From positions 701,205 through 765,204 of the forward strand of contig JAGYJP010000001.1 of assembly GCA_018402075.1 (NCBI GenBank): a DNA stretch of 64,000 nucleotides, given 5' to 3'. A model generated the notes under the pieces. That model saw only the letters and a program-made list of their open reading frames with translations, did no database searches and was not told where the DNA came from. Position numbers and translations under genes: made by a program. Position 1 is the first letter of the stretch, and every line of letters starts with the position of its first letter. Source of the stretch: Candidatus Nanopelagicales bacterium. GTDB lineage: Bacteria; Actinomycetota; Actinomycetes; S36-B12. Positions 43,621 through 53,675 of this stretch are shown here, one piece after another.

Positions 43621-44307
43621 TCACGGTAAATCCGCCCTCGGACCCGCTGCCGGATCCAGTGGGATTACACGTGACTGATCCCACGGTTCCGCCCAACCCG
43701 TGAGATCCAGCATGGTAGAAATAAGTCCACCGGTAAATCCCCACACGAGTAAATTCGACACGAAGAACCCATTACCCACGTACCCGGAAGGGTGCGCAAC
43801 TTTGACTCGATTGGCCGGGTCAACAAAATGATTAATGGGAATTTGATGCACACTGGCAACTTCCCGAGGATCACCCGGAGCCACGACCGTGGGCTGTGAC
43901 CAGTAACCAAGGATCGGTGTGACAACGAAGTCACTTACCGGGATCCATAAATCAGGTAGTTGACCAAAAGCCACGACACCGCGTGGGTCAACCCCCGTCT
44001 CTTCATTGGCTTCTCTCAGGGCGGTGTGCACAACATCGGTGTCGGTGGCATCCACCGCACCGCCCGGGAACGCCGGCTGACCCGAATGCTGAGAGGAATC
44101 GTGTGCACGTTCAATCAACAACAGATCCCGATCGGGACCGAAGAGCATCAGTACCGCAGAGTGGCGGCTCTGTGTTTCTGCTTGGGGTAAAAACGGCGTA
44201 ATTCGTTGTGCATCAACACCATCTACCGCTTGTACAACGGGGTGCAACCAATCCGGCACCAGTGCACGAGCTGATTCGTGGACTTCTCCAACGGTCTTCC
44301 ACTTCAC
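43621..44307 (-). CDS. NUDIX hydrolase, CoA pyrophosphatase type
   Basis: A 228-residue enzyme. The Nudix box is GGAVDATDTDVVHTALREANEETGV, preceded by the UPF0035-like LLIERAHDSSQHSGQPAFP that marks CoA diphosphatases. GTG start overlapping the tlpA stop (GTGA). Counterpart of Rv3672c. Confidence 0.9.
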   Translation of the reverse strand: MKWKTVGEVHESARALVPDWLHPVVQAVDGVDAQRITPFLPQAETQSRHSAVLMLFGPDRDLLLIERAHDSSQHSGQPAFPGGAVDATDTDVVHTALREANEETGVDPRGVVAFGQLPDLWIPVSDFVVTPILGYWSQPTVVAPGDPREVASVHQIPINHFVDPANRVKVAHPSGYVGNGFFVSNLLVWGFTGGLISTMLDLTGWAEPWDQSRVIPLDPAAGPRADLP

Positions 44308-44942
44308 CAGGTAATCCCCAGGTACTCCTGCATGAGTGCTGAGAGTTGTTCCTCCCCCTGAATCTGTCCATCCCAGCGACCGACAATGACACCATCGGCT
44401 CTGACAAAGTACGTGACGGGTGGCCCAGGAATAGTGAGGGGTGCGCGAGTGGAGCCGCTGCGATCCTCCACAGATGGAAAAGTTACGCCCATGTCGGTAA
44501 GTAATTGCAGGGCTGATGAACGATCATCTTCAATATTGACTCCAAGGAACCGCACTTGACCGGAAAGATCATTGGCTGCTTGTGCCAAAAGTGGCATCTC
44601 AGCGATACACGGAGGGCACCAAGACGACCACACGTTCACCACCATGGGAGTGCCTCGGATGGTGGAGAGGTCAACGGCAGATTCTCCGTCAAGACAATTC
44701 AAGGTCAGGGTAGGAAGCCCGGGGATAGCTGCATCGGGCGCAAACACTCCTTCAGGACACGGATCCAAATTCGCCGCATTGATTAATTGTGGATCCACTT
44801 CTTGCATCTCAGTTACCTCAGGTGCCACCGCAATCGTGGTGGAATTTGATTGCTCGACAAGTTCTCCTGCAGTTTCCGTGCTGGCGCACCCTGTCAGGAG
44901 TAACGCTGACGCAGCAATTCCTGCTGCCAGTGTGGCTCTCAC
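44304..44942 (-). CDS. TlpA-like thioredoxin-fold lipoprotein
   Basis: A 212-residue exported protein. Signal peptide with lipobox LLTGC (about residue 19) and a thioredoxin fold with WCPPC active site (about residue 125), [16 protein letters not shown]. It should reduce disulfides outside the membrane, for example in cytochrome c maturation. GTG at 44942 overlaps the nth stop by GTGA. Counterpart of Rv3673c. Confidence 0.9.
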   Translation of the reverse strand: MRATLAAGIAASALLLTGCASTETAGELVEQSNSTTIAVAPEVTEMQEVDPQLINAANLDPCPEGVFAPDAAIPGLPTLTLNCLDGESAVDLSTIRGTPMVVNVWSSWCPPCIAEMPLLAQAANDLSGQVRFLGVNIEDDRSSALQLLTDMGVTFPSVEDRSGSTRAPLTIPGPPVTYFVRADGVIVGRWDGQIQGEEQLSALMQEYLGITW

Positions 44943-45658
44943 GCGCGCCCCTCCGTCTTCACAAGTTTTTCCGCTTCCACTTTGTCGGTGGGACCCTCTC
45001 CGAAGGACGGGCACCTTTTGGCAAGTGTGCAGGCTCCGCACGCCGGTTTGCGCGCATGACACACGCGACGCCCGTGCCACAATACATAATGCGACAGCAT
45101 GGTCCAGTCTTTTGGCGGGAAGAGTTGTGCAACGTCTTTTTCGACTTTTACTGGATCGGTGTGGGTTGTCCAGTGAAATCTTCTCGCTAACCTTCCAAAG
45201 TGAGTATCAATGGTGAGTCCCGGTTGATCAAATGCGTTTCCCAAAACCACAAAGGCAGTTTTGCGACCCACACCCGGAAGTTTCACCAAGTCTTCGAGTA
45301 CGGCAGGCACCTCTCCACCATGATCCGCACACAGGGCTGCTGCCATTCCCATAATGGATGCCGCCTTACTGCGATAAAACCCGGTCGGGCGAATGAGCTC
45401 TTCTAACTCAGACTGATCCGCCCCCGCATACGCCGCGGCGGTGGGAAACCTGGCGAAAAGTGCCGGTGTTACCGAGTTCACCCGACGGTCGGTGCACTGT
45501 GCACTCAAGATGGTGGCGACCAGGAGCTCAAGCGGGGTGGTGAAGTCCAGCTCGGGACCGGCACCCGGATAGGTCCTCGCCAGCTCCCGGTAGATCCAGC
45601 GCGCATTCCTTTTCAACTCAATATCTGCAACGGGTTTCACCGATTTCTTAGCTGGCAC
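44939..45658 (-). CDS. nth: endonuclease III
   Basis: A 239-residue DNA glycosylase/AP lyase for oxidised pyrimidines. [16 protein letters not shown], helix-hairpin-helix [17 protein letters not shown] with catalytic Lys, catalytic Asp in [11 protein letters not shown], and the 4Fe-4S cluster C-x6-C-x2-C-x5-C ([17 protein letters not shown]). Divergent from crp; first of nth-tlpA-nudix-marP. Confidence 0.95.
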   Translation of the reverse strand: MPAKKSVKPVADIELKRNARWIYRELARTYPGAGPELDFTTPLELLVATILSAQCTDRRVNSVTPALFARFPTAAAYAGADQSELEELIRPTGFYRSKAASIMGMAAALCADHGGEVPAVLEDLVKLPGVGRKTAFVVLGNAFDQPGLTIDTHFGRLARRFHWTTHTDPVKVEKDVAQLFPPKDWTMLSHYVLWHGRRVCHARKPACGACTLAKRCPSFGEGPTDKVEAEKLVKTEGRA

Positions 45659-45799
45659 CCTCCAAGGGTATGTCGACCCAATTCACCCCAAACGCATGTG
45701 CCTGCCCAGTGACCCGAGGACATCCAATAAAGTTGCCTCAGACCGGTATTCGGGAATCCTCCTGGGTCCCCTGGCGAAGTAAAGGTGGTGTGGGTTCGC

Positions 45800-46474
45800 A
45801 TGGACAACGTGCTCAGTCAGTCCCCCCTATTTTCTTCACTAGATCCCAATGCCGCCGCTGCCCTCATTTCATCTCTCACCGAACAGCGAGTGGGGAAAGG
45901 TGAAATTCTTTTCCATGAAGGCGAACCAGGTGACCATCTCTACGTCATCCGGGAAGGCAAAGTAAAGCTAGGTCGCGCTTCCACAGATGGCCGCGAGTCT
46001 CTCATGGCTGTCCTTGGGCCAGGGGAAATGTTTGGGGAGCTGAGTCTTTTCGATCCCGGCCCGCGCACTTCCACCGCAACAGCAATCACCGAAGCTCAGG
46101 TATACCGGTTAGGCAACGCTCAATTAATGCCATGGTTGGCCGGACGACCAGAAGTGGCGGCTGCGCTCCTCCAAGCATTGGCTCGTCGTTTGCGCCGTAC
46201 CAATGAAGCCATGGCTGATCTCGTCTTTTCCGATGTCCCTGGCCGTGTGGCCAAAGCACTCATGGATTTGGGTGAGAAGTTTGGCAGCATGAATGCCAAT
46301 GGACTTTTGGTCACCCACGACATGACCCAAGAAGAACTTGCCCAACTTGTCGGAGCTTCACGCGAAACGGTTAACAAGGCTCTCGCTGATTTTGCGCAAC
46401 GGGGTTGGATTCAATTGGAATCGCGTCAAGTGTTGATTCTTGATGTTGAACGTTTGGGAAAGCGCGCCCGCTAA
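45800..46474 (+). CDS. crp: cAMP-receptor-like transcription regulator Crp
   Basis: A 224-residue regulator. cNMP-binding domain with EGEPGDHLYVIREGKVKLGR and FGELSLFDPGPRTSTATA (the phosphate-binding cassette), then helix-turn-helix TQEELAQLVGASRETVNKALADFAQRGWI. Extremely close in layout to M. tuberculosis Crp (Rv3676). ATG at 45800; an earlier GTG would add five residues. AAAGGTGG lies upstream. Convergent with and overlapping the MBL gene by four bases. Confidence 0.94.
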   Translation: MDNVLSQSPLFSSLDPNAAAALISSLTEQRVGKGEILFHEGEPGDHLYVIREGKVKLGRASTDGRESLMAVLGPGEMFGELSLFDPGPRTSTATAITEAQVYRLGNAQLMPWLAGRPEVAAALLQALARRLRRTNEAMADLVFSDVPGRVAKALMDLGEKFGSMNANGLLVTHDMTQEELAQLVGASRETVNKALADFAQRGWIQLESRQVLILDVERLGKRAR

Positions 46475-47235
46475 TTACTTCGCAAATATTCCAGTTGAGC
46501 CGCGACAGTAAGTTCCGCAGCAATCAACACTTCTGGATCAACATCCTTATACACGACTGCCGTGACTTCAGGTACCGTGGTCAATCCTGCGGCCACTGCA
46601 GCGCGCACTTGCTCTAGACGTTCTCTGCGGTGCTTTTCATAGAAATCAATGAGAGCCACCGGCGTTTCAGAGATGGGACCATGGCCCGGCAGCAACATAT
46701 CGATCTGCTCTTCAAGGCAGTGATCGCGCAGGTACCTCAGCGATTCAAAATATTCATCAAGTCGGCCATCCGGATGCGCCACAAGAGTTGTGCCCCTACC
46801 CAACAGTGTGTCTCCGGAAAGCAAGTAGCGACCACTCGCATTGGTCACAGTGATGCACACGCTGTCAGAACTGTGCCCCGGTGTGGGATGCATTCGCAAA
46901 GTTGCATTTCCAAGATCCAGTCCATCAATATCTGTCTGCGGAATAACAGGAACGTTAAGCACTTCGGATAAACCCGGCGCCCCCTCAGAGTGATCAATGT
47001 GGGCATGGGTCAAAATAATTGCGCAAACACTGCTAGGCGCCGACATTGCCACCCGCTGCAAATGCTCGTGATCCGCAGGACCCGGATCAATCACCACACA
47101 TGAACCGTCAGGTGATCCAATGACCCACGTATTTGTGCCCTCGAGTGTCCATGGGGAAGGATTCGGGGCGAGCACACACTGAATGCCCTGCGCAACCGTG
47201 CCCCCAGTCCAGGGGGCCGCCACCGTATCCGTCAC
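46471..47235 (-). CDS. MBL-fold metallo-hydrolase
   Basis: A 254-residue metallo-beta-lactamase-fold hydrolase. The zinc motif is THAHIDHSEG (HxHxDH), with further ligands in PTPGHSSDS, LSGDTLLG and PGHGP. C-terminal extension resembles the LACTB2-like group. Counterpart of Rv3677c. GTG start overlapping the nudix stop. Confidence 0.92.
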   Translation of the reverse strand: MTDTVAAPWTGGTVAQGIQCVLAPNPSPWTLEGTNTWVIGSPDGSCVVIDPGPADHEHLQRVAMSAPSSVCAIILTHAHIDHSEGAPGLSEVLNVPVIPQTDIDGLDLGNATLRMHPTPGHSSDSVCITVTNASGRYLLSGDTLLGRGTTLVAHPDGRLDEYFESLRYLRDHCLEEQIDMLLPGHGPISETPVALIDFYEKHRRERLEQVRAAVAAGLTTVPEVTAVVYKDVDPEVLIAAELTVAAQLEYLRSN

Positions 47236-47948
47236 GTGAGTTCCTCTCCGGAAGTTTCCAAGCGAACTTTGGGAATCTCCCGATGGACAACTTCCATGGT
47301 GTCACCGTCTATCAGATCCCACCGGATGGAACTGTCGTCATTCATCGCGGGTCGCAGCAGTCGAGGAAAGATTCTTCGCTGTTGTGCCAGGTCCACTAAG
47401 TGGTCAACCCCTGATGCCGCTGCCAACTCCTGCAGGACAAACTGGGTTGGGCGCAGCATGGGCAACGATCCATTCTGAGAGCGCGCAAAACCTTCCTGCG
47501 GAGTGAGCCACAACATTTCATGAGCTTCCGTTGTACACAAATATCCTTCTGTATCAGGGGCGACAACTGCCACATAAAAATGAACGTCATAACGCATGGG
47601 TTCAATTTCCGGAGTGATCCAGTGATCCCACCGAATCAATGCGTCCACGTCAATTCCCACTTCCTCGAGCACCTCGCGCTTTGCGCACGCCGCAACGGGA
47701 TCCGGGCAATCAAGATCAACGGGATCCACCTTGCCGCCGGGGAACACCGCCATCTGGGCTGCAAATTGCATTGTGGGTGCGCGGCGCAGCATTACAACCT
47801 CGAAGCCAGATTGCAAAGTGTGTTGCGGACGCACAAGAACAACGGTTGCCGCTGGTAACGCAGGGGGAATGACCCAACGATTGTCGCCTCGCGCAATAGA
47901 GTCAATGCGTTCACGCACTGACAAGCTCAAGGTCACAGGTTCACTCAC
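47232..47948 (-). CDS. NUDIX hydrolase
   Basis: A 238-residue protein. The Nudix box lies in PGGKVDPVD...CAKREVLEEVGIDVDAL, with REVLEEVG as the core. The insertion between GG and RE is slightly long. Preceded by FEVVMLRRAPTMQFA, typical of NUDT19-like proteins acting on CoA esters. Between ridA and the MBL gene, which suggests one leftward operon. Confidence 0.85.
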   Translation of the reverse strand: MSEPVTLSLSVRERIDSIARGDNRWVIPPALPAATVVLVRPQHTLQSGFEVVMLRRAPTMQFAAQMAVFPGGKVDPVDLDCPDPVAACAKREVLEEVGIDVDALIRWDHWITPEIEPMRYDVHFYVAVVAPDTEGYLCTTEAHEMLWLTPQEGFARSQNGSLPMLRPTQFVLQELAAASGVDHLVDLAQQRRIFPRLLRPAMNDDSSIRWDLIDGDTMEVVHREIPKVRLETSGEELT

Positions 47949-47951
47949 GAA

Positions 47952-48407
47952 CTATTTGAACTCAACAATCATGTCAACCTCAACCGGCGCATTAAGTGGC
48001 AGCGCAGCGACTCCCACCGCAGACCGCGAGTGGGCACCATTAAATGCTTTGCCCAAAAGGTTGCTGGCCCCATTGATGACCGCTGGTTGTGCGTGAAATT
48101 CAGGGGCACTGGAGACAAATCCCGTCACGCGGACCACCTGAATCACCCGATCCAGATCGCCGAGCACACTTTTGACCGCAGCAATCGCATTCAAGGCGCA
48201 GATCTCAGCGAGGCGAGCACCTTCTTCCGGATCAATCTCGGCGCCAAGGCGCCCGGTGGCAGCAAGTGTTCCCGAAACCATGGGAAGCTGACCGGATGTG
48301 TACACATGTGATCCCGAAATAACAGCGGGAACGTAGGAAGCAACCGGAGCGGCTACCTCAGGAACCACCAACCCCAATTCAGCCAAGCGATCTTCAACAA
48401 GTGACAT
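47952..48407 (-). CDS. RidA family protein
   Basis: A 151-residue member of the YjgF/RidA fold, which in its typical form deaminates reactive enamines and imines. HVYTSGQLP, GEDLDRVIQVVRVTGF-like DLDRVIQVVRVTGF and APVEVDMIVEF follow the family, but the catalytic Arg near the C-terminus is not obvious, as in the Rv3678c-like branch. Four bases separate its start from the DUF4177 gene. Confidence 0.85.
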   Translation of the reverse strand: MSLVEDRLAELGLVVPEVAAPVASYVPAVISGSHVYTSGQLPMVSGTLAATGRLGAEIDPEEGARLAEICALNAIAAVKSVLGDLDRVIQVVRVTGFVSSAPEFHAQPAVINGASNLLGKAFNGAHSRSAVGVAALPLNAPVEVDMIVEFK

Positions 48408-48411
48408 GGAA

Positions 48412-48567
48412 TTAACCCTTCTGCCTCTTGAGATAAGCGACCATGTTCTCCGGATTGGGACCCGGGACGACCTGAACTAATTCCCAGCCATCTTCTCCCC
48501 AGGTATCCAAAATCTGCTTGGTGGCATGTATGAGCAATGGCACGGTGGCGTATTCCCATGAAGTCAT
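48412..48567 (-). CDS. small DUF4177-family protein
   Basis: A 51-residue protein reading MTSWEYATVPLLIHATKQ, then ILDTWGEDGWELVQVVPGP and a basic end (YLKRQKG). WEYATVPL and WGxDGWELVQVVPG are the DUF4177 signature. In mycobacteria the same short gene (Rv3678A) lies between the RidA gene and the first ArsA ATPase. Function unknown. It is too short for usual gene finders. Confidence 0.88.
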   Translation of the reverse strand: MTSWEYATVPLLIHATKQILDTWGEDGWELVQVVPGPNPENMVAYLKRQKG

Positions 48568-48607
48568 GCCTCGAGCGTAACGGTTGGGCATTGGTTAGGG
48601 TGAAGCA

Positions 48608-49600
48608 ATGCACCCTGAACCCGGAATCTGGCCCGAAGTCACCCTTCATGTGGTGTCCGGCAAAGGTGGCACTGGGAAAACAACCGTTGCAGCAGCACTG
48701 GCAATCGCGCTCGCGACCAATGGTCATCGGGTTCTCCTGATGGAAGTCGAAGGCCGGCAGGGGATTGCACAACTCTTTGATGTTCCTCCCCTTCCTTATG
48801 AAGAGCGGCGCGTGGCGGTTGCCCCCGGGAATGGTGAGGTGTGGGCCTTAGCCGTGGATACCGAAGACGCGCTTTTGGACTATCTGGAGATGTTTTACAA
48901 GATGCGCAGAGCAGGATCAGCGCTCGGCAAAATGGGTGCCATTGATTTCGCCACCACTATTGCGCCCGGTTTACGTGATGTGCTGCTGACCGGGAAAGCC
49001 GTTGAAGTGGTTAAACGCAAGGAAAGGAATGCCAAGAATGCTTACGACTATGTCGTATTAGATGCTCCGCCCACGGGGCGCATCACTCGATTTCTCAATG
49101 TGAATTCGGAAGTGTCGGGACTTGCCAAAGTCGGGCCGATCAAGAATCACGCGGATTCAGTCATGAATGTGATTGCCTCCGCACAAACGGCAATTCACCT
49201 TGTCACACTGCTGGAAGAAATGCCGGTTCAGGAGACCATCGATGGCATTGACGATTTACGTGCCAATAACCTCCCTGTCGGCGGGATTTTCGTGAATTTA
49301 ATGCGACCTCCTCGCCTAAACGAGGCTCAACGCGCCCGGGCACTTCATCACACCCTCGACTCCACGCAGATTGCAACAAGTCTGGCCGCCGTCGGTGTCG
49401 ATGTCCCCGGATTGGTGGCGGTTCTCGAACGGGAAGCAGTGGACCATTCGCAGCGGGTGGAATTAGAGCAACGCGAAGTGGAACGCCTCACACAACTAGA
49501 CCTACCCATGGTGACCCTTCCCCTCATTCCTTCCGGAATTGATTTGAGTGCCCTCTACGAACTCGCCCGCGTAATGCGCGACTCGGGTGTCACCCCATGA
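48608..49600 (+). CDS. ArsA/GET3-family ATPase (first of a pair)
   Basis: A 330-residue P-loop ATPase. Deviant Walker A SGKGGTGKTT, then LMEVEGRQGIAQLF, DYVVLDAPPTGR. Homologous to Rv3679, half of a heteromeric ATPase in mycobacteria linked to redox and metabolite balance. No arsenite pump is nearby, so arsenic export is unlikely. Stop overlaps the start of the second ATPase (ATGA). Confidence 0.92.
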   Translation: MHPEPGIWPEVTLHVVSGKGGTGKTTVAAALAIALATNGHRVLLMEVEGRQGIAQLFDVPPLPYEERRVAVAPGNGEVWALAVDTEDALLDYLEMFYKMRRAGSALGKMGAIDFATTIAPGLRDVLLTGKAVEVVKRKERNAKNAYDYVVLDAPPTGRITRFLNVNSEVSGLAKVGPIKNHADSVMNVIASAQTAIHLVTLLEEMPVQETIDGIDDLRANNLPVGGIFVNLMRPPRLNEAQRARALHHTLDSTQIATSLAAVGVDVPGLVAVLEREAVDHSQRVELEQREVERLTQLDLPMVTLPLIPSGIDLSALYELARVMRDSGVTP

Positions 49601-50727
49601 CCACATTTGACATTGACACCTTGCTGATGGATCCCTCCATTCACATTATTGTGTGCACGGGCGCCGGTGGAGTGGGAAAGACCACCACCGCCGCGGCGAT
49701 TGGGGTTCGCGCTGCCGAACTTGGTCGCAACGTGTGCGTCTTGACCATTGATCCCGCACGTCGCTTGGCCCAGGCAATGGGTCTCACCGAATTGGATAAC
49801 ACACCGCGACCTGTTCACGGTGTTTCCGGCGGTTCTCTCTACGCCATGATGCTGGACATGAAGCGAACTTTTGACGAGGTCGTGGAATCCCACGCCGACC
49901 CTGAGCGAGCCCAACAGATTTTTAGTAATCCGTTCTACCAAGCCCTGTCTTCTTCCTTTGCCGGAACGCAGGAATACATGGCCATGGAGAAACTGGGGCA
50001 ATTGCATAATGACTCCAGCGAATGGGACCTGATTATTGTTGATACCCCTCCATCGCGTAACGCATTGGATTTCCTTGATGCACCCGCACGATTAGGTTCT
50101 TTTCTTGACGGTCGATTCATTCGAATTCTTACAGCTCCGGCACGAGGTGCGGGAAATGCACTCGGTCGAATTGCCGCATTGGGCTTTGGCATTTTCACCA
50201 ATGTGCTGAGCAAAATTCTTGGCGCCCAGGTACTGGCAGACATTGGCACTTTCGTCGCCGCAATCGACACCACTTTCGGCGGATTCCGTGAGCGTGCCGA
50301 TGCCACCTACGAATTGCTCAAGCAACCGGGAACGAGGTTCCTAGTTGTTGCCGCTCCCGAGCGCGATGCCTTGCGCGAGGCGTCCTTCTTTGTCGAACGA
50401 CTTCAGAAAGACAACATGCCCTTGGCCGGGCTGGTGCTCAATCGGGTCCAAGATGTCGATGACACCGGGCTGTCTGAGGAACAGGTGGTTGCGGCGGCCC
50501 AGGCTTTACGAATTATGGGCTCAGAAAATGAATTGGCCGCGGCCCTCTTAGAGTTACATGCCGAGCGAATGCAGCTCAAGGCGCGGCACAAGCACGTGAT
50601 TCAAAGATTTGAAGGGGCGCACCCCGGAGTGCCCGTTATTTCCGTGCCCGCAATGGCAGAAGATGTCCATGATCTTGATGGCTTACGGTCAGTGGGCACG
50701 GCATTAGCCGAACACACCGATTGGTAG
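49597..50727 (+). CDS. ArsA/GET3-family ATPase (second of a pair)
   Basis: A 376-residue partner ATPase. Walker A TGAGGVGKTT, LTIDPARRLAQAMGL, LIIVDTPPSRNALDFLDAP. Homologous to Rv3680. The ATGA overlap with the first gene argues for stoichiometric production of a complex. whiB lies convergently 78 bases away. Confidence 0.92.
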   Translation: MTTFDIDTLLMDPSIHIIVCTGAGGVGKTTTAAAIGVRAAELGRNVCVLTIDPARRLAQAMGLTELDNTPRPVHGVSGGSLYAMMLDMKRTFDEVVESHADPERAQQIFSNPFYQALSSSFAGTQEYMAMEKLGQLHNDSSEWDLIIVDTPPSRNALDFLDAPARLGSFLDGRFIRILTAPARGAGNALGRIAALGFGIFTNVLSKILGAQVLADIGTFVAAIDTTFGGFRERADATYELLKQPGTRFLVVAAPERDALREASFFVERLQKDNMPLAGLVLNRVQDVDDTGLSEEQVVAAAQALRIMGSENELAAALLELHAERMQLKARHKHVIQRFEGAHPGVPVISVPAMAEDVHDLDGLRSVGTALAEHTDW

Positions 50728-50805
50728 AGCGACATTGGTAGAGCGACACTCAACTGCGATGCGAAGTTGCCCGCAATGGATATCTGGGGAAGTCAGGACG
50801 AAATT

Positions 50806-51117
50806 TTAGGAAGCGCGATCAGCGCTGGTGAGAAGTGTTTGACGCTCGTATTCATTTTGAGCACTCATGAGCAGGGTGCGCCACGAAGCAACATTTGGCC
50901 GACGTCGAAGAAGCGCCCTACGCTCACGCTCGGTCATGCCTCCCCACACACCAAATTCGACACGATTATCAAGGGCATCAGAGAGGCATTCGGTGCGGAC
51001 GTCACAGCCTAGGCAGATCGCCTTGACTCGATTCTGCGCTGCTCCCTGAACAAAAAGGGTGTCAGGGTCGGTGGTGCGACAGGCCGCTTGGGCCGCCCAT
51101 TCGGTAGCGATAGACAT
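50806..51117 (-). CDS. WhiB-family iron-sulfur regulator (WhiB4 position)
   Basis: A 103-residue protein with four cluster Cys: AACRTTD, AICLGCDVRTECL (C-x2-C-x5-C), and the GVWGGMTERERRALLRR turn with basic tail. WhiB proteins bind a 4Fe-4S cluster and contact sigma factor; WhiB4 senses oxygen and nitric oxide. The location between ArsA ATPases and ponA2 matches whiB4 (Rv3681c). Confidence 0.93.
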   Translation of the reverse strand: MSIATEWAAQAACRTTDPDTLFVQGAAQNRVKAICLGCDVRTECLSDALDNRVEFGVWGGMTERERRALLRRRPNVASWRTLLMSAQNEYERQTLLTSADRAS

Positions 51118-51407
51118 TAAAAGAAATTCTCCTCAACTCCAGCGGATGAACAAATTCACAGATGAAAATGCCCAATAACGAATGTGCTCAATATCGAAGG
51201 ATCGCCTCGAGTCGAATGTTCCCTGGTGGGTAAACCTTTGTTGGGTAAACCGTGCATTTCACTCACCAGCCGAGTGGTTCATTCGTACGATTGAACTATG
51301 TCGGCTCCCATCGGCTGAGTCAATACTTTTTTTGTTCGAGAAAGTTCTCACAAAGTACGCCCCCGGTAGTTGGGAATGGGGAACAACCGACATACCCTTG
51401 ACGTCTG
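51118..51407. other. whiB-ponA2 divergent promoter region
   Basis: 290 bases between divergent starts with no gene. A repeated GGTAAACC(T/G)T element occurs twice, at about 51229 and 51244 (GGGTAAACC...TTGGGTAAACC), 15 bases apart, which may be a regulator-binding site. Nothing else stands out. Confidence 0.4.
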
Positions 51408-53660
51408 ATGCCTGTGAACCGCGAACATCGCACCCCACGAGGGATTCTGGCCCGCATTGCCGCCGTCGCCGGCATTGCGGTGATCTCAGGTGCCTTGGTT
51501 GGCCTCATGTTGGTGCCCTTTGCCGGGAGCCTGGGCGTGCTCACCCGAGATGTTGTCCGGGATTTTGAATCCCTTCCTGACGAGCTCAATACCCCGCCGC
51601 TGCCCGAGCGCAGCGTGATCCTGGCCGCCGATGGCTCCGTCTTGGCCACCCTCTACTACCAAAATCGGGTGGAGATTCCCCTTAGCAGCATCGCCCCGAT
51701 CATGCGCCAAGCCATGATTTCGGTGGAGGACGCCCGATTCCTCGAACACAACGGCGTGGATTTCCGCGGAATTGTCCGCGCTTTTGCTTCCAATGCCAGC
51801 AGCGGGGAAATCACTGAGGGAGCATCCACGCTCACCATGCAGTACGTGAAGAACGTTTTGGTCAATCAAGCCACCACACCGGCAGAACTTGAGGCGGCTC
51901 GAGGTGATAACTCAGCGCGCAAACTCAAAGAAGTTCGCTTTGCCCTTGCATTAGAGAAGCGATTCACCAAGAGTGAAATTCTTTCGCGATATCTCAACAT
52001 TGCTTATTTCGGTTCTGGAGCCTATGGAATCGAGGCCGCGGCACGCCGATATTTCTCCATTCCCGCCGCCAATTTGAATCTGGTGCAGGCGGCAACACTT
52101 GCGGGCATTGTGCAAAGACCCACCGCCTACGATCCACTGCGCAATCCGGAACTTTCACAAGAGCGGCGCGATGTTGTTCTCGGTCGCATGGCGACACTGG
52201 GGTACATCACGCCTGAGACTGCGGACCAAGCCAAAACAATTCCAGTAACGGAGATTCTGAACCCCACTGAGGTTTCCAACGGGTGCACATCAAGCTACGC
52301 GCCTTTTTTCTGTGACTATGTCATTCAAACGATTCGAACCGATTCCACATTTGGTGAAACGCCAGAAGAGCGTGAAGTATTTCTCCGACGCGGTGGTTAC
52401 ACCATTACCACCACAATTGATCCCGCGGTACAAAATCAGATCACTGATGTTGTCAATTCGGCAATTCCTCCCACCGACGACAGCCGTAAGGCTGCCGCCA
52501 TCAGCATGGTTGAGCCAGGAACCGGGCGAATCCTCGCCATGACTCAAAACCGTACTTGGGGAACAAGTGGCAAAGGTAAAACGACCTACAACTACAACGT
52601 TAATCAAGACATGGGTGGCACCATCGGCATGCAGGCCGGATCGACATTCAAAATCTTCACACTGGCATCGGCACTCGAAGCTGGAATCTCGCCAAATGAA
52701 TACATCAGTGCACCCAGCCCTGCGACATTTAATAATTTCGTGAATTGTGAAACGGGAGTGCCTTTCGAGCCGGTCACAGTTCGTAACTCCACAACATCTG
52801 GCACTCTCAATATGCCTCAGGCCACCGCTTACTCCACCAACACATACTTCATGGCCTTAGAAGAACGTACAGGGGTTTGTCGTACCGTTGATATTGCCGA
52901 GTCACTTGGAGTCACCCTCGGTAACGGTGATCCGCTCCTGCGCGTTCCATCCTTCACCTTAGGGACAATGGAAGTCTCACCACTTTCTGTTGCAAATGCG
53001 TATGCGACTTTCGCCGCACATGGTCGTTATTGTGAACCGGTTTCTATTGTGGAAATCCGCGACCGCAACGGCGCTCGTGTGCCCATTCCCGACGGCAACT
53101 GTCGGCAGATTCTCGATCGAGATGTCGCCGACGGCGTGACCTACATGCTCAACGGTGTCGTCGATGGAAATATTTCCGGTCGCACCGGAGCCGCCATGAG
53201 TTTGGGTGACCGACCTGTTGCCGGCAAAACCGGAACAACAAATGAGTCAGCTGCGGTGTGGTTCGCCGGGTACACCCCGCAGGTTGCGGCAGCGGTGTGG
53301 GTCGGTGATCCTCGAGGCGGTTTCGCATTCCCGCTCAAAGATGTCACCATTAATGGCACCTACTATCGACAGGTCTTTGGTGGAACATTCCCTGGACCGA
53401 TTTGGAAAGAATCCATGCAGATTGCCAGCGCGAATCTGCCGATTGCCAATTTTGATTTACGCACCCAATTCACCGCGCCTGCCTTCACTCCACTGCCGCA
53501 AGTAGAAGATGAAGCAGAAGTCTTCATTCAAGAGGGCGGTTCAGAATTTGACAACACCGATGTGAATACCTTCGACGGTGAGCCCGATCCAGCCGAACCA
53601 GATCCGGCCGCGCCCGCCGAGCTTGACCAAGGCGCGGAATTCGATAACTCGCTTCCTTAA
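51408..53660 (+). CDS. bifunctional class A penicillin-binding protein (PonA2-like, no PASTA domain)
   Basis: A 750-residue peptidoglycan synthase. One N-terminal membrane helix, transglycosylase domain with SVEDARFLEHNGVDFRGI and EGASTLTMQYVKN, then the transpeptidase with active Ser in AGSTFKIFTLA, SxN in YSTNTYF and KTG in GKTGTTNES. After the transpeptidase comes only an acidic Pro/Glu tail. The mycobacterial PonA2 carries a PASTA domain there, absent here. Divergent from whiB. Confidence 0.93.
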   Translation: MPVNREHRTPRGILARIAAVAGIAVISGALVGLMLVPFAGSLGVLTRDVVRDFESLPDELNTPPLPERSVILAADGSVLATLYYQNRVEIPLSSIAPIMRQAMISVEDARFLEHNGVDFRGIVRAFASNASSGEITEGASTLTMQYVKNVLVNQATTPAELEAARGDNSARKLKEVRFALALEKRFTKSEILSRYLNIAYFGSGAYGIEAAARRYFSIPAANLNLVQAATLAGIVQRPTAYDPLRNPELSQERRDVVLGRMATLGYITPETADQAKTIPVTEILNPTEVSNGCTSSYAPFFCDYVIQTIRTDSTFGETPEEREVFLRRGGYTITTTIDPAVQNQITDVVNSAIPPTDDSRKAAAISMVEPGTGRILAMTQNRTWGTSGKGKTTYNYNVNQDMGGTIGMQAGSTFKIFTLASALEAGISPNEYISAPSPATFNNFVNCETGVPFEPVTVRNSTTSGTLNMPQATAYSTNTYFMALEERTGVCRTVDIAESLGVTLGNGDPLLRVPSFTLGTMEVSPLSVANAYATFAAHGRYCEPVSIVEIRDRNGARVPIPDGNCRQILDRDVADGVTYMLNGVVDGNISGRTGAAMSLGDRPVAGKTGTTNESAAVWFAGYTPQVAAAVWVGDPRGGFAFPLKDVTINGTYYRQVFGGTFPGPIWKESMQIASANLPIANFDLRTQFTAPAFTPLPQVEDEAEVFIQEGGSEFDNTDVNTFDGEPDPAEPDPAAPAELDQGAEFDNSLP

Positions 53661-53675
53661 TTTTTCGAATGCTAA

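Noticed and set aside
48608..50727. Arsenite efflux operon
   Set aside because: The two ATPases resemble ArsA, but there is no arsB, arsR or arsC nearby, and the context is that of Rv3679-Rv3680.
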